64,000 nt of DNA, taken from NCBI GenBank assembly GCA_900119285.1, contig FPIT01000006.1:2569-66568 (forward strand), given 5' to 3'. Positions within the stretch are counted from its first letter, which is position 1. The number at the start of each line of letters is the position of its first letter. Below the pieces are notes generated by a model that saw nothing but the letters and a program-made list of their open reading frames with translations, did no database searches and was not told the DNA's origin. Positions 16,719 to 27,369 of the stretch are shown piece by piece. The translations under genes and the position numbers were made by a program. The stretch is from Prevotellaceae bacterium HUN156 (GTDB lineage Bacteria > Bacteroidota > Bacteroidia > Bacteroidales > Bacteroidaceae).

Positions 16719-17069
16719 TTATTCCAGATAATCCATCTGTTTCTTAAGAGCCTGCAGGTCTTCGCGCACACTAATCAGACGCGTGAGGACTTCTGACTTG
16801 CGGTCGGCACCATCACGATTGCTATTGATAATCTTCTTGGCAGCAGCCAACTTAAAGCCACGCACCTTTACCAGATTATGAATAAGGCGAATCTGCTCAA
16901 TATCCTTCTCTTGATATTGACGAATCTTGGCAGGACCACTGGTTTTGGGCTTTAGATAAGGGAATTCCGTTTCCCAATAACGCAGGGTACTCTCGTTGAC
17001 GCCGAACATCTCAGCGACCTCCTTGATGGAATAATAAAGTTTAAGATTCTTATTCAGATTCAGTGCCAT
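16719..17069 (-). CDS. MerR-family transcriptional regulator
   Basis: A 116-aa protein with an N-terminal MerR winged helix ([31 protein letters not shown]) and a short C-terminal coiled coil. It lacks Cys residues for metal sensing. It is close to the small MerR regulators widespread in Bacteroidota. It is transcribed divergently from alaS, with its own promoter between them. Confidence 0.88.
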   Translation of the reverse strand: MALNLNKNLKLYYSIKEVAEMFGVNESTLRYWETEFPYLKPKTSGPAKIRQYQEKDIEQIRLIHNLVKVRGFKLAAAKKIINSNRDGADRKSEVLTRLISVREDLQALKKQMDYLE

Positions 17070-17098
17070 AAACGTTGCTCTTTCAAATTAAATCATCG

Positions 17099-17128
17099 CA
17101 AAGATACGAACATTTTTTTAATGAACAA
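17099..17128 (-). promoter_or_regulatory. Promoter of the merR gene
   Basis: On the minus strand TTG, 19 bases, TATCTTTG (plus-strand 17099-17106), about 30 bases before the merR start. Confidence 0.65.
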
Positions 17129-17181
17129 TAAAAAGGTGTGCATTTTTTATTTGAAACGCACGTTTTTTAGTAGAAAAGTCG

Positions 17182-17189
17182 TACCTTTG
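17182..17189 (+). promoter_or_regulatory. -7 element of the alaS promoter
   Basis: TACCTTTG followed by GCACCC, about 46 bases before ATG 17235. The -33 region is not a good match. Confidence 0.6.
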
Positions 17190-17193
17190 CACC

Positions 17194-17228
17194 CAAATTG
17201 TCAAATAGTAAATAGTCAAACAGATAAA
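17194..17228 (+). repeat. Heptamer array in the alaS leader (5 x 7 bp, last unit weak)
   Basis: Units CAAATTG, TCAAATA, GTAAATA, GTCAAAC and a weaker one, 35 bp in all, between the transcription start and the alaS ATG. Confidence 0.55.
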
Positions 17229-17234
17229 AATAAG

Positions 17235-19898
17235 ATGATGACAGCCAACGAGATTCGTGACTCTTTCAAGAAATTCTTCGAGTCTAAACAACATGCCATC
17301 GTGCCCTCTGCACCGATGGTAATCAAAGATGACCCCACGCTGATGTTCACCAACGCGGGTATGAACCAATGGAAAGATATTATCCTCGGCACACGTGACC
17401 CAGAGCCACGTCGCCGTGCAGATACTCAGAAGTGCTTGCGCGTAAGCGGTAAGCACAACGACTTGGAAGAGGTAGGTCATGACACCTATCATCACACCAT
17501 GTTCGAAATGCTGGGTAACTGGTCGTTTGGTGACTATTTCAAGGAGGGAGCCATCGATATGGCTTGGGAGTATCTGGTAGATGTTCTGAAGCTGAATCCA
17601 GAGGACTTGTATGTCACCGTATTCGAAGGTTCACCTGAAGAGAACATTCCTCGCGACGACGAGGCTGCTAAATACTGGGCTAAGCACGTGCCCGAAGACC
17701 ACATCATCAATGGTAACAAGCACGACAACTTCTGGGAAATGGGCGATACAGGTCCCTGCGGTCCTTGCTCAGAGATTCACGTAGACTCTCGTACTCCAGA
17801 GCAGAAGGCTGCCAGTGGCAAGTCTGGTCGCGAGCTGGTTAACCAGGACGACCCACAGGTTATCGAAATCTGGAACCTCGTATTCATGCAGTTCAACCGT
17901 AAGGCTGATGGCTCTTTGGAGAAGCTCTCAATGAACGTTATCGATACCGGTATGGGCTTTGAGCGCTTGGTACGCATGATGCAGGGCAAGCACTCAAACT
18001 ATGATACTGACGTATTCCAGCCCATCATCAAGGCTGAGCAGGATATCACTGGTCTGAAATACTTCACCTTTGAAGAAGAGACCGAAAGTCCTATCAGCAA
18101 GGAGCAAGACGACATCAATGTGGCTATGCGCGTATGTGCTGACCACCTGCGTGCCGTATCCTTCTCTATTGCTGATGGTCAGCTGCCATCTAATGCAAAG
18201 GCAGGTTACGTGATTCGTCGTATCTTGCGCCGTGCCGTTCGCTACGCTTACACCTTCCTCGGACAGAAGGACGGATTCCTCTATAAGCTCGTTCCCACCC
18301 TCGTACACGAGATGGGAGACGCTTTCCCCGAACTGAAGGCTCAGCAGCAACTGATTACCAAGGTTATCAAGGAAGAGGAAGACTCATTCCTGCGCACCTT
18401 GGAGAAGGGTATCAACATGCTCGACAAGGCAATGGAGGAACTCAAAGGTCAGGGCAAGAACCAGTTGGATGGCGTTCAGGCTTTCCGCTTGTTCGACACC
18501 TATGGATTCCCTCTCGACTTGACAGAGCTGATTTGTCGCGAGAACGGCTTTACCGTTGACGAGGAGCAGTTCAATGTAGAGATGCAGAAGCAGAAAGACC
18601 GCGCCCGCAATGCCGCTGCCGTTGAGAACAGCGACTGGGTAGAACTGGCTCAGGGCGAACAGCAGTTCGTGGGCTACGACTACTCTGAATATAACTGTCA
18701 CATCCTGCGCTACCGCAAGGTAACCCAGAAGAAGAACGAGTTCTACGAGTTGGTACTTGACGCCACTCCTTTCTATGGTGAGATGGGTGGTCAGGTAGGT
18801 GACTGCGGTGTACTCGTCAACGAAGAAGAGACTATCGAGATTATCGATACTAAGCGTGAGAACAACCAGAGCGTACATATCGTTAAGCAGTTGCCTAAGA
18901 ACCCTGCTGCAGAGTTCATGGCATGCGTAGATACCGATAAGCGCGACGCCTCTGCTGCCAACCATACTGCTACCCACCTGCTCGACTATGCCTTGAAGCA
19001 GATTCTGGGCGACCACGTAGAGCAGAAGGGTTCATTCGTCAGCCCTGACACCCTGCGCTTCGACTTCTCACACTTCGAGAAGGTTACCGATGAGCAGTTG
19101 CGCGAGGTAGAGCGTATGGTCAACGACATGATTCGTCAGGACATCCACATTGACGAGCATCGTGATGTGCCTTTCGACGAGGCTAAGAAGCTCGGCGCCA
19201 TCGCCCTCTTCGGTGAGAAGTACGGCGACAAGGTGCGTGTGGTTCGCTTCGGTCCCTCTTGCGAGTTCTGTGGTGGTATCCACGCCACTTCTACAGGTCG
19301 CATCGGATTCTTTAAGATTCTTTCGGAGAGTAGTGTTGCCGCAGGTATTCGTCGTATTGAGGCACGCACTGGTAAAGAGTGTGAAGAATTGCTGTATCAG
19401 ACAGAGGACATTCTGAAAGCAGTGAAGTCATTCTTCAACAATGCCAAAGACCTGCAGGGTGTTATCAAGAAGTATATCGAGGAGCACGACGCCATGAAGA
19501 AGGAGATTGAAGGTTTCCAAGCTCAGGCTGTAGAGCGCGCTGCCAAGAAACTCGTAGAGAAAGCTCGCGAGGTAAATGGTGTGAAAGTTATCACCAGCGT
19601 GATGCCAATGTCGCCTGCTGCTGCTAAGGACCTTGCCTTCAAGATTCGTGCAGCTGTTGAAGGTTCACTGCTCTGCGTATTAGGAACCCATGACAACAAC
19701 AAGCCTCAGCTTTCTATCATGATGAGCGACGATATGGTAAGCGACCACGGACTGAATGCTGGTCAGATGGTTCGCGAAGCTGCTAAGCTCATCCAAGGTG
19801 GTGGCGGTGGTCAGCCTCACTTCGCACAGGCTGGCGGTAAGAGTGTTGACGGACTCTCTGCTGCTGTTGACAAAGTCATAGAGTTGGCAAAACTCTAA
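17235..19898 (+). CDS. alaS: Alanyl-tRNA synthetase
   Basis: An 887-aa class II synthetase that charges tRNA-Ala and edits mischarged Ser/Gly. I took ATG 17235/17238 ([20 protein letters not shown]); the open frame reaches back to 17121, but that region holds the promoter. Motif 1 is near [20 protein letters not shown]. The editing domain zinc motif is [11 protein letters not shown] with [18 protein letters not shown]. The C-terminal DHHA1 domain ends [20 protein letters not shown]. Full family length, no irregularity. Confidence 0.97.
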   Translation: MMTANEIRDSFKKFFESKQHAIVPSAPMVIKDDPTLMFTNAGMNQWKDIILGTRDPEPRRRADTQKCLRVSGKHNDLEEVGHDTYHHTMFEMLGNWSFGDYFKEGAIDMAWEYLVDVLKLNPEDLYVTVFEGSPEENIPRDDEAAKYWAKHVPEDHIINGNKHDNFWEMGDTGPCGPCSEIHVDSRTPEQKAASGKSGRELVNQDDPQVIEIWNLVFMQFNRKADGSLEKLSMNVIDTGMGFERLVRMMQGKHSNYDTDVFQPIIKAEQDITGLKYFTFEEETESPISKEQDDINVAMRVCADHLRAVSFSIADGQLPSNAKAGYVIRRILRRAVRYAYTFLGQKDGFLYKLVPTLVHEMGDAFPELKAQQQLITKVIKEEEDSFLRTLEKGINMLDKAMEELKGQGKNQLDGVQAFRLFDTYGFPLDLTELICRENGFTVDEEQFNVEMQKQKDRARNAAAVENSDWVELAQGEQQFVGYDYSEYNCHILRYRKVTQKKNEFYELVLDATPFYGEMGGQVGDCGVLVNEEETIEIIDTKRENNQSVHIVKQLPKNPAAEFMACVDTDKRDASAANHTATHLLDYALKQILGDHVEQKGSFVSPDTLRFDFSHFEKVTDEQLREVERMVNDMIRQDIHIDEHRDVPFDEAKKLGAIALFGEKYGDKVRVVRFGPSCEFCGGIHATSTGRIGFFKILSESSVAAGIRRIEARTGKECEELLYQTEDILKAVKSFFNNAKDLQGVIKKYIEEHDAMKKEIEGFQAQAVERAAKKLVEKAREVNGVKVITSVMPMSPAAAKDLAFKIRAAVEGSLLCVLGTHDNNKPQLSIMMSDDMVSDHGLNAGQMVREAAKLIQGGGGGQPHFAQAGGKSVDGLSAAVDKVIELAKL

Positions 19899-19906
19899 GC
19901 AACATA

Positions 19907-19944
19907 AATAATAAGAGGTGTTCATCTGAGCACCTCCTATTATT
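19907..19944. terminator. Bidirectional terminator between alaS and purN
   Basis: A 14-bp stem (AATAATAAGAGGTG with CACCTCCTATTATT, one mismatch) and 10-base loop, with T-runs usable from both sides. Confidence 0.75.
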
Positions 19945-19945
19945 T

Positions 19946-20524
19946 TTAGAACATATCATTAATCACCTGTTCGACGATGCGAGGATAGTGCTCCATCTCA
20001 AGCAGGTGTTCTTTTTCTGCTATGTCGTCAACAGTATCATCGGGTGATAGCGCCACACGATACTGAGCAATAATTTCACCAGAGTCGCATATTGGCGTAA
20101 CATAATGAACAGTCATTCCCGTCTCCGTCTCTCCAGCTTCTTTCACAGCCTCGTGCACATGGCGTCCCCACATACCTTTCCCACCGTACTTAGGCAACAA
20201 AGCGGGATGAATATTGATAATACGATGCGGGAAGGCATTAACCAAGAAAATGGGAATAAGAGGCAAAAATCCAGCCAGCACAATAAAGTCGATATGATGC
20301 GCCTGGAGTAATGGCATCATCACCTGAGGGTCGTTTAGTTCGGGCTTAGGAGTTACTGCTGTAGCTACGCCCAGATTCTTTGCTCTCACCAGTGCGTAGG
20401 CATCAGCCTTGTTGCTCACCACAAGGGCACAGTTTATGCGCTCGGAATCCTTGAAGTAGCGTATCAAGTTCTCACAATTTGTGCCACTTCCCGACACAAA
20501 GATAGCAATGTTTACTTTCTCCAT
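19946..20524 (-). CDS. purN: Phosphoribosylglycinamide formyltransferase
   Basis: A 192-aa GAR transformylase (de novo purine synthesis, formyl-THF dependent). I took the start at 20524 (MEKVNIAIFVSGSGTN), just after the promoter; the frame runs further upstream without support. Motifs: phosphate-binding FVSGSGTNCENLI, catalytic Asn/His region RIINIHPALLPKYGGKGMWG, and TGMTVHYVTPICDSGEII with the catalytic Asp. It stands alone, not in a pur operon. Confidence 0.95.
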   Translation of the reverse strand: MEKVNIAIFVSGSGTNCENLIRYFKDSERINCALVVSNKADAYALVRAKNLGVATAVTPKPELNDPQVMMPLLQAHHIDFIVLAGFLPLIPIFLVNAFPHRIINIHPALLPKYGGKGMWGRHVHEAVKEAGETETGMTVHYVTPICDSGEIIAQYRVALSPDDTVDDIAEKEHLLEMEHYPRIVEQVINDMF

Positions 20525-20541
20525 ATTCATAAAATTGCAGA

Positions 20542-20574
20542 CAAAGATAACTCTTTTTCCATGAAACTCCAAAT
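20542..20574 (-). promoter_or_regulatory. Promoter of purN
   Basis: Minus-strand TTTG, 21 bases, TATCTTTG (20542-20549), only 18 bases before the chosen ATG, giving a very short leader. Confidence 0.6.
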
Positions 20575-20722
20575 TTTAATATATTTTTCGAGCCGATATC
20601 TTTATTAGATTGAATGAATAATGGAATCCTTCTATCAATATAGAAAACAGGCAAAAAACAATCATTATCCACAAATTTGCACTATTTAACATAAGAAAAA
20701 TACCCTTTAAGATATTTTTATA

Positions 20723-20730
20723 TATCTTTG
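20723..20730 (+). promoter_or_regulatory. -7 element before the hydrolase operon
   Basis: TATCTTTG, about 30 bases before ATG 20761. No clear -33 TTTG. Confidence 0.5.
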
Positions 20731-20760
20731 TAGGTAAAATAAAACCTAAAACAGTGGATT

Positions 20761-22098
20761 ATGATAAAGAAAGTGTTGTGGATGTTGGTCACCATCCTTA
20801 CATGTGGCCTTATGTTTACATCATGTTCAGACAATGATGATTCAAACACTAATTCTGGTCGCACATACAAACTCGACCAAAAGATAACCAACCGTCGGGA
20901 GTGTCACGCACTAAAAACTATTGCCGACGATGCACTAAACCTAAAATTCCGTCAGATTGTATTCGAATATACCAGCGTTGGGCCTGATTTGAAAACACCA
21001 ACACGACTAACGGGTGTCATCTCGATGAATCCTGCCGTATATAATAAGGAGGTCTCACCACGCGGACTGATGCTCTATAACGAGTTTACTTGTGCCAAGC
21101 ATGGTGAGCGTACCTCGCAAAACGAGATTGATGATATTGGGCTCTACATGAACAAGTACGAGAATCTTATCATGGTTTCAGCCGATCTCTATGGATGGAC
21201 ACTTACCGAAGATAAGCCGCAGGCATATTGCTGTCCTGAGATTACCAGTGTGGAGACCATTGATGCTTGGGATGCCGCCATGCAGATTCTAAAAGACGAA
21301 GGCTATGACATCAGCGGGTTGCCTACCTTTAATGTGGGCTATAGCAGTGGGGGGTTCTCTGCTCTCGCAGTTCAGCGCTACTGCGACCAAAAGCGTCCAG
21401 ACCTTCATTGGAACCTTACCTCGGCGGGGGCAGCTCCCTTCGACATAAACAGCGTATATATCAGCAACATTACCAGTCCCACCTCTGGTTATGCCTGTTC
21501 TTTTCCACTCGTGGTGGTAGCTTACAAGGAGACTTACCACATGGACTTTGACTATAAGGATGTGTTTGTAGAGCCTCTTGCCAGCAACATTCAGAAGTGG
21601 ATTCTCTCCAAAGACTACGGCACATGGGAGATCAACAAACTCATTGCTGGTGGCGATGAGACATTGGCAAAAGACTGCCCCGTCAACCTTATTCTGACGC
21701 CTGCTGCGCTCGACCAAGAATCACCCATTGGTAAGAAACTTGCGAAGAAATTCCGCGAGAATTCCATTTGTGACAAAGATCAGAACTGGCAGCCCAACAC
21801 CAAGACCAAGTACTATATTATGCACTCTGCCGGCGACAAGTACATGGACTGGCATGTGGGCGAGGAAATGGCCAACTACCTGAAGGGCCACGGCTGCAAC
21901 GTCGAAACCGAGTTTGGCGACTGGGGCAACCACGTGGACTACGGACTCTTCCAGCACATCGGCAAGACCATTCTTCTGATAGAGGACTGTATGCCCGACA
22001 AAGATGCTACCAGGGAGCAGGCAATAAAGGATGCCATCGACAAGGCTGAAGAATACATCAAGGATAAGGTCTCTGAGATGACGGGTATATCCTTGTAA
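20761..22098 (+). CDS. Secreted alpha/beta hydrolase (lipase-like) lipoprotein
   Basis: A 445-aa lipoprotein (signal ending LMFTSCSDND). The alpha/beta hydrolase triad can be seen: nucleophile Ser in GYSSGG (about residue 196), Asp in MHSAGDKYMDWHVGEEMANY (about 358), and His in GNHVDYG (about 390). The overall pattern recalls secretory lipase/esterase families. Substrate unknown. It is the first gene of a likely four-gene operon with a second hydrolase, a BspA protein and a LLAGS peptide. Confidence 0.75.
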   Translation: MIKKVLWMLVTILTCGLMFTSCSDNDDSNTNSGRTYKLDQKITNRRECHALKTIADDALNLKFRQIVFEYTSVGPDLKTPTRLTGVISMNPAVYNKEVSPRGLMLYNEFTCAKHGERTSQNEIDDIGLYMNKYENLIMVSADLYGWTLTEDKPQAYCCPEITSVETIDAWDAAMQILKDEGYDISGLPTFNVGYSSGGFSALAVQRYCDQKRPDLHWNLTSAGAAPFDINSVYISNITSPTSGYACSFPLVVVAYKETYHMDFDYKDVFVEPLASNIQKWILSKDYGTWEINKLIAGGDETLAKDCPVNLILTPAALDQESPIGKKLAKKFRENSICDKDQNWQPNTKTKYYIMHSAGDKYMDWHVGEEMANYLKGHGCNVETEFGDWGNHVDYGLFQHIGKTILLIEDCMPDKDATREQAIKDAIDKAEEYIKDKVSEMTGISL

Positions 22099-22128
22099 AC
22101 AAATACAGAGGACTAAAATAAAACCATC

Positions 22129-23958
22129 ATGATTATGAATATTAGAAAATTCCTATTATTAGCCCTTATGCTGCCTGCAGCAGGAACATGGGCACAAGGA
22201 AACCTCGGCTCGTTGCCGAAAGAGGTTGACGTGAAAGATGTCATAGTGACTAAGGTGGAGTACGCCATCTTCAGCAGTCACGATAGTATCTGTGTAAATC
22301 CGATAACAGGACAACAAGACACTATTACCGTTGATGAGGGCATGGAGATTGTCACTCCCGAGGTGTTCCAGGCTAAGCGCGAAGCCAAAACCGCAGCCAT
22401 CAAGAAATTAGTGCAGCAGGCGAAAACCCGTCGTGCTTCAGCCCCTTCCGTCAGTGCAGATTCTGACTGGCATTACGAAGGCCAGCAGGAGCGCTCGATG
22501 GCACAACTCTATTACTACACCTACCCCTCGGTAGATGCTGACGGCAATCCCGTACGTCTCTCGGCAATGATGGGTGTACCGGTAAACACTCTGTTAGAAG
22601 ATAGTTATGATATATTAACCACACTTACAACATTTTTCCCCTGGGGTAACAAGTTAGCACCCGACTGGAAAGTCCGCCCCAGCAATGTGGTCATTGGCTG
22701 TCACGTCACGATTACCAGCAACTGGGAATGCCCCACATCCTACGAGAGTTACGGTAATTCGAGTTTACTTGGCCTTGATAATTTCATGACCGATGCGGGC
22801 ATGATGCTCTTCTACACCCGCTACGACATGCTGCGCCAGCCCTGTTGCCTTGTGATACTGCCCGACTACGAGGGCTATGGCTGCACTGTAGACCGTCCAC
22901 ACCCCTACCTCTATCAGGAACTGACCGCACGCCAGTGCGTAGATGCTACCCGCTACGGGTTGGCGCTCTACAATTCAAAGGTTGCCTCCGGAGACGCCCT
23001 GAAGTTGGAGGATAACTGGAAGACCGTCTGCGTGGGTTTCTCGCAGGGAGGCTCCGTGTCGCTGGCTACCCACAAGTATATCGAGACCAACGGACTGACT
23101 GACGAGCTCCACTTTGCAGGCTCCGTCTGCGGCGACGGTCCCTACAGCCCCGTCGACCATCTGCTCTACTATATGACTGACAATGGCGCAACCTACGATG
23201 GCGACAACACGACTTCCCACAAGAAAGGGCGTGTGTCGATGCCTATCGTGATGCCGCTCATACTGAAAGGCATGCTCGACAGCAATCCCTATATGCGCCA
23301 ATACAGCATCACGCAGTTCCTGCGGCAGAATTTCCTCAACACGGGTGTCATCGACTTCATTGAGGCAAAGAAGAACCCGTCCAAAAAAGACCAGTATAGC
23401 ACGGGCGATGTGAATAAAGAGTTCCGTAAAATAATAAAGTCGGGATTACATAATGGCATCCCCATCCTCAACATCAGTGAATTGTTCCCATACGACGATG
23501 GTGAGAACGTACATGGCTCACTGGAGTATATGCTGACACCCGCATGTTATGGTGACTTTGTGCATCTCACGAAAAATGAGGGGATGGAAAACACATTCAT
23601 GAAAGACTTGGTGAAGGCACTGGAGAGCAACAACCTTACCACAGGTTGGACACCTCAGAAGCGCATCGGCTTCTACCACACTACCTATGACACCGTTGTG
23701 CCATACGTCAACCTGCTCACCTTTATAAAGAACCAAGACGGACTGACCTACTATTTCGACGACGAAACAAGAACGCGCTCGCTGGCGGCTGGGGTGTCTC
23801 CTACACACGTTGGCACGAAGAAACAGGCGGATGTTATGATTATAGACACCAACAGTACGAAAGACCACGTAAAAGCCGGTCAGGATTTCTTTCTGTTTGG
23901 CGGTGCCACATCGCCAGACTATGAGCTGATGAAATGGGTTCTTGATGGCAAGAAATAA
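22129..23958 (+). CDS. Secreted alpha/beta hydrolase
   Basis: A 609-aa protein with signal peptide FLLLALMLPAAGTWAQ (ATG 22129, or 22135 six bases later). The nucleophile motif GFSQGGSVSLATHKY is near residue 305. YHTTYDTVVPYVNLLTF probably carries the catalytic Asp, and a later His lies in SPTHVG. It is related in layout to the upstream hydrolase but longer, with an N-terminal region (KAAIKKLVQQAKTRR) before the catalytic domain. It is probably an esterase or peptidase acting outside the cell. It is 30 bases after the first hydrolase and 21 bases before the BspA gene. Confidence 0.7.
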   Translation: MIMNIRKFLLLALMLPAAGTWAQGNLGSLPKEVDVKDVIVTKVEYAIFSSHDSICVNPITGQQDTITVDEGMEIVTPEVFQAKREAKTAAIKKLVQQAKTRRASAPSVSADSDWHYEGQQERSMAQLYYYTYPSVDADGNPVRLSAMMGVPVNTLLEDSYDILTTLTTFFPWGNKLAPDWKVRPSNVVIGCHVTITSNWECPTSYESYGNSSLLGLDNFMTDAGMMLFYTRYDMLRQPCCLVILPDYEGYGCTVDRPHPYLYQELTARQCVDATRYGLALYNSKVASGDALKLEDNWKTVCVGFSQGGSVSLATHKYIETNGLTDELHFAGSVCGDGPYSPVDHLLYYMTDNGATYDGDNTTSHKKGRVSMPIVMPLILKGMLDSNPYMRQYSITQFLRQNFLNTGVIDFIEAKKNPSKKDQYSTGDVNKEFRKIIKSGLHNGIPILNISELFPYDDGENVHGSLEYMLTPACYGDFVHLTKNEGMENTFMKDLVKALESNNLTTGWTPQKRIGFYHTTYDTVVPYVNLLTFIKNQDGLTYYFDDETRTRSLAAGVSPTHVGTKKQADVMIIDTNSTKDHVKAGQDFFLFGGATSPDYELMKWVLDGKK

Positions 23959-23979
23959 AACAGAAAGGAGAATAAAGCG

Positions 23980-26900
23980 ATGAAGAAAACTATATATATT
24001 TTGATAGCCCTGCTGCTGCCACTTGCAGCGAGAGCCGACTACACTCTCAGCACGATCAACGTGACTGTGGGCGGCAATACGCAGGCTGCCGTAACGCGAC
24101 TGGATGCCACCAATAAGATTGCACTGCTGGGTAATGGCTATAACGCCTGTATACCTTACTGGAGCGAGGGGGCACTCACCATTCCGGGAACCGTCAGTGT
24201 GGGAGACGATACCTACACTGTAGAAGTGGGGCCTGTAGCCTTCCGGCTGTGTAGTAATCTGACAAGCATCACCATTGGAGAAGGCGTTACGAAAATCGAC
24301 GACTATGCCTTTGTGGGCTGCTCGTCGGTAGCGAAGATTACACTACCGAAGACGCTGACCACCATCGAGCGTGGAGCCTTTGTCAACATGAAATCACTAA
24401 AGATCATGGTTTGCAATGCTACCTCAGCACCGGCATGGAGTTGGAACGACATCTTCAGCGACAAGGGTACGAAGGAGAGCATGACAAACATGGCGGCTGA
24501 GCGCATCATGTACGTTCCTGAAGGACATGAAAGCAGTTACCTTTCTACCAAATTCGATGGAACATCCTACGGCAAGGAAACCGTAGGATGGCAGGAGGCC
24601 TTCACACGTATCTACGAGATGAACGACGAGCCACAGGAGATTACATCGCTACAAGACTTGAAGGACTTCCGCGATGCAGTGAACAGTGGCAACAAGTATA
24701 AAGGCAGCAACAACAAGATGGTGACACTGACGGCAGACCTCGACCTGTCAAGCATTGATAACTGGACGCCTATCGGCACTTCGGTACATCCTTTCGACGG
24801 CGTCTTCAATGGTGGTGGCCATGTCATCAAAAACTTAAATGTTAGTGGAAGCTCAAACAACAACGGTCTGTTCGGGTATGCCACCAAAGCCACCATCTAC
24901 AACATGCATCTGCTGAATCCCACGGTGTCCGGTCCTGACTATGTTGGCACTGTGGTTGGGTATGTTGATGGAGATAGCCATATCACTGACATACTGGTCA
25001 CCAGTAATTGCGACGGTAACGATGGCTATACGGCCAAGGCAACGGATGGTAGTGTTGGCGGTATCGTAGGTCGTGCTAATAATGCCACCATTGAGCGCTG
25101 TCTGTTCAATGGATGGGTAAAGGGAACTGGTTGGACAGGCGGTATCATCGGTAATGTAAACACTAACGTGACCATCACCGACTGCTCAGCTTCCGACTTT
25201 GTACAGAATACGAAAGATTTACTTGCTGAAAAGATACCTTTCACTGGCGGCATTGTTGGTGGCGCCGGTTATGTCACCATTGAGCGCTGTTTTGTGAGAA
25301 ACACTGTTAGCTATACAGGAAGCCCATCAACATTTCCTGGCATCATCGTGGGAGGCACAAACAATGTGACGACAAGCACTATCAAGAACTGTGCATATTT
25401 GGATATAGGAAGATTGTTGATAGGACAGCCTCAAGCAGGTAGTAATAATACTGAAACTGATAACCAGGGTTATACAGACCGATCAGACATGAACCAGGAC
25501 AAGACCAAGAGTGTTTTGGGCGAGGACAACTGGTACTATTTCACCGACAACTACATCGACTACCCCATACCTGCTACGTTGAAGGACATGTATATTGCCA
25601 ATTGCGTAGATAAGGTTGACGGCGATTTCGTTTATCGTCCGGCAAAAGCCGCTGATTCTGAATACGAGGTGGTGGCCTATACCGGTAGTGCCACATCAGT
25701 CACTGTCCCCGATACCTACGACGGTAAGAACGTCACTGCCATCCTTCCTGAAGTGTTCAAGGACAACACCATGATGACATCGGTCACCATCGGTAATAAT
25801 GTGACAACCATCGGAGCGAGCGCCTTCGAGAACTGCGACGCACTGACTACGGTCAACTTCGGCTCTGGCGTGACAACCATCAACGCCAAGGCTTTCTACG
25901 ACTGCGATGCGCTGACCAGCGTTGACCTGCCCGATGCCGTGACCGATGTGGGCAGTGATGCCTTTGTCAGTTGTGACGCTCTCACCACCTTCAATATCGG
26001 CAGAGGTTTCACGGACCATACAGGCAACTTCCTTGCCTATTGTCCTCAGCTGACCACGCTGACCACATCGAGAGGAAACGACAACGGCTACCTGTGTGTT
26101 GATAATGTGCTGATACATAACGTAGGCGACTATCGCAGTTATGTCATTGCGTGTGCGCCTGGCAAGACGGGTGACTATGTGATACCTGTCTCCAGCCTGA
26201 CTAATTATACGGTAAATGTGTTTGGCAGTTGTTTCGCTTCCTGCACAGGGCTGACAAGTGTCACCTTCCCTGCAGGAAAGAGGTTCTCTTTAGGCAAGGG
26301 TGTATTCGACGGGGCATATAACCTGCGCTATGTCAACCTGTCGGCCATCACAGGGACTATTGAAGATGTAAAGTACACTGTCAACCGTAGCGATGCAGAC
26401 TCACCGTTCTACGGTATGAGCGAATACACTATGATTTATCTGCCAAGCGGTCATAGTGCCGCTAATGACGAGGTCAATGCGGTAATAGGCGGTACGGCTA
26501 CGGCAGGAATAAAGCTGAACGACGGCTGGGACTTCAATCCGCCACTTTCCATCACCGCAGGGGGCGCCACGCTGAATCGTGCACTTACAGCAAAGAGCGT
26601 TACCTACGCCAAACTTGTCACTGACTCGAATGGCGATCCTATAGTCATTGGTACAGTGCCAGTATATGATGCTAATGGAGATCCAGTATATGAGGGAGAC
26701 GGTATAACTCCAAAGACACGGAATATCTACCAGACGGAGTCCGAGGTACGTCTTGATCCCTGTGGCTACACCTGCTACCTGCCTTACGCCCTGACGCTCA
26801 GTGAAGAGAACGCCAAGGTCTATAAGCCTTACACTTCAAGCGTAGAGGGAGGTGTGACCACCATCACCTTCGAGCAGGTGGAGAATAACGCGATGGAGGC

Positions 26901-27357
26901 ATATAAACCCTACTACATCGTGGTAAGCGGAAGTAGCGGTGTTGACCTGAGCACAGATAAGAATATTACGATCGTCAGCGACACCAACGGCTCATGGACG
27001 GTGGGAGGCTATGAACTGAAGGGCACTACGACAACTATCCCCAACAGCACACTCTACGACGCAAATAAACCCACCTACATCTTGCAGAGCGACGGCAAGT
27101 GGCACAAGGTGCCTCAGAACCAGCCGAAGGCTTACATTGGTCCCTTCCGTGCTTACTTCCAAGCTACTACAAATAGTGGTGCCCGTGCTCTTAACATGGT
27201 CATAGACGACGGTGAGGCGACTACTATCGACGCTGTCATCCGCACCATCGATGCCGACGGAACAGAGCACTACTACGACATGAACGGCAGACTGCTCAGC
27301 GGAAAACCCCAGAAGGGCATGTATATCCACAACGGTAAAAAGTACATTAACAAATAG
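23980..27357 (+). CDS. BspA-like LRR and GLUG-repeat surface protein
   Basis: A 1125-aa secreted protein (signal MKKTIYILIALLLPLAARA). LRR_5 repeats are near residues 85-140 (NLTSITIGEGVTKIDDYAF) and 590-680 (TTIGASAFENCDALTTVNF and following). Between them lie GLUG-like beta repeats (NNGLFGYATKATIYNMHLLN; VGGIVGRANNATIERCLFNG; TGGIIGN), typical of adhesins and M26-type proteins. The C-terminus, YDMNGRLLSGKPQKGMYIHN then GKKYINK, matches the tails of the BspA pair at the left edge and suggests type IX export and anchoring. It is probably an adhesin exported with the two hydrolases upstream. Confidence 0.85.
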   Translation: MKKTIYILIALLLPLAARADYTLSTINVTVGGNTQAAVTRLDATNKIALLGNGYNACIPYWSEGALTIPGTVSVGDDTYTVEVGPVAFRLCSNLTSITIGEGVTKIDDYAFVGCSSVAKITLPKTLTTIERGAFVNMKSLKIMVCNATSAPAWSWNDIFSDKGTKESMTNMAAERIMYVPEGHESSYLSTKFDGTSYGKETVGWQEAFTRIYEMNDEPQEITSLQDLKDFRDAVNSGNKYKGSNNKMVTLTADLDLSSIDNWTPIGTSVHPFDGVFNGGGHVIKNLNVSGSSNNNGLFGYATKATIYNMHLLNPTVSGPDYVGTVVGYVDGDSHITDILVTSNCDGNDGYTAKATDGSVGGIVGRANNATIERCLFNGWVKGTGWTGGIIGNVNTNVTITDCSASDFVQNTKDLLAEKIPFTGGIVGGAGYVTIERCFVRNTVSYTGSPSTFPGIIVGGTNNVTTSTIKNCAYLDIGRLLIGQPQAGSNNTETDNQGYTDRSDMNQDKTKSVLGEDNWYYFTDNYIDYPIPATLKDMYIANCVDKVDGDFVYRPAKAADSEYEVVAYTGSATSVTVPDTYDGKNVTAILPEVFKDNTMMTSVTIGNNVTTIGASAFENCDALTTVNFGSGVTTINAKAFYDCDALTSVDLPDAVTDVGSDAFVSCDALTTFNIGRGFTDHTGNFLAYCPQLTTLTTSRGNDNGYLCVDNVLIHNVGDYRSYVIACAPGKTGDYVIPVSSLTNYTVNVFGSCFASCTGLTSVTFPAGKRFSLGKGVFDGAYNLRYVNLSAITGTIEDVKYTVNRSDADSPFYGMSEYTMIYLPSGHSAANDEVNAVIGGTATAGIKLNDGWDFNPPLSITAGGATLNRALTAKSVTYAKLVTDSNGDPIVIGTVPVYDANGDPVYEGDGITPKTRNIYQTESEVRLDPCGYTCYLPYALTLSEENAKVYKPYTSSVEGGVTTITFEQVENNAMEAYKPYYIVVSGSSGVDLSTDKNITIVSDTNGSWTVGGYELKGTTTTIPNSTLYDANKPTYILQSDGKWHKVPQNQPKAYIGPFRAYFQATTNSGARALNMVIDDGEATTIDAVIRTIDADGTEHYYDMNGRLLSGKPQKGMYIHNGKKYINK

Positions 27358-27369
27358 GAGGACACAGCA

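Noticed and set aside
17121..17234. Longer N-terminus of AlaS from ATG 17121
   Set aside because: The region contains the -7 promoter element and the heptamer leader, and alaS proteins begin with the [13 protein letters not shown] segment.
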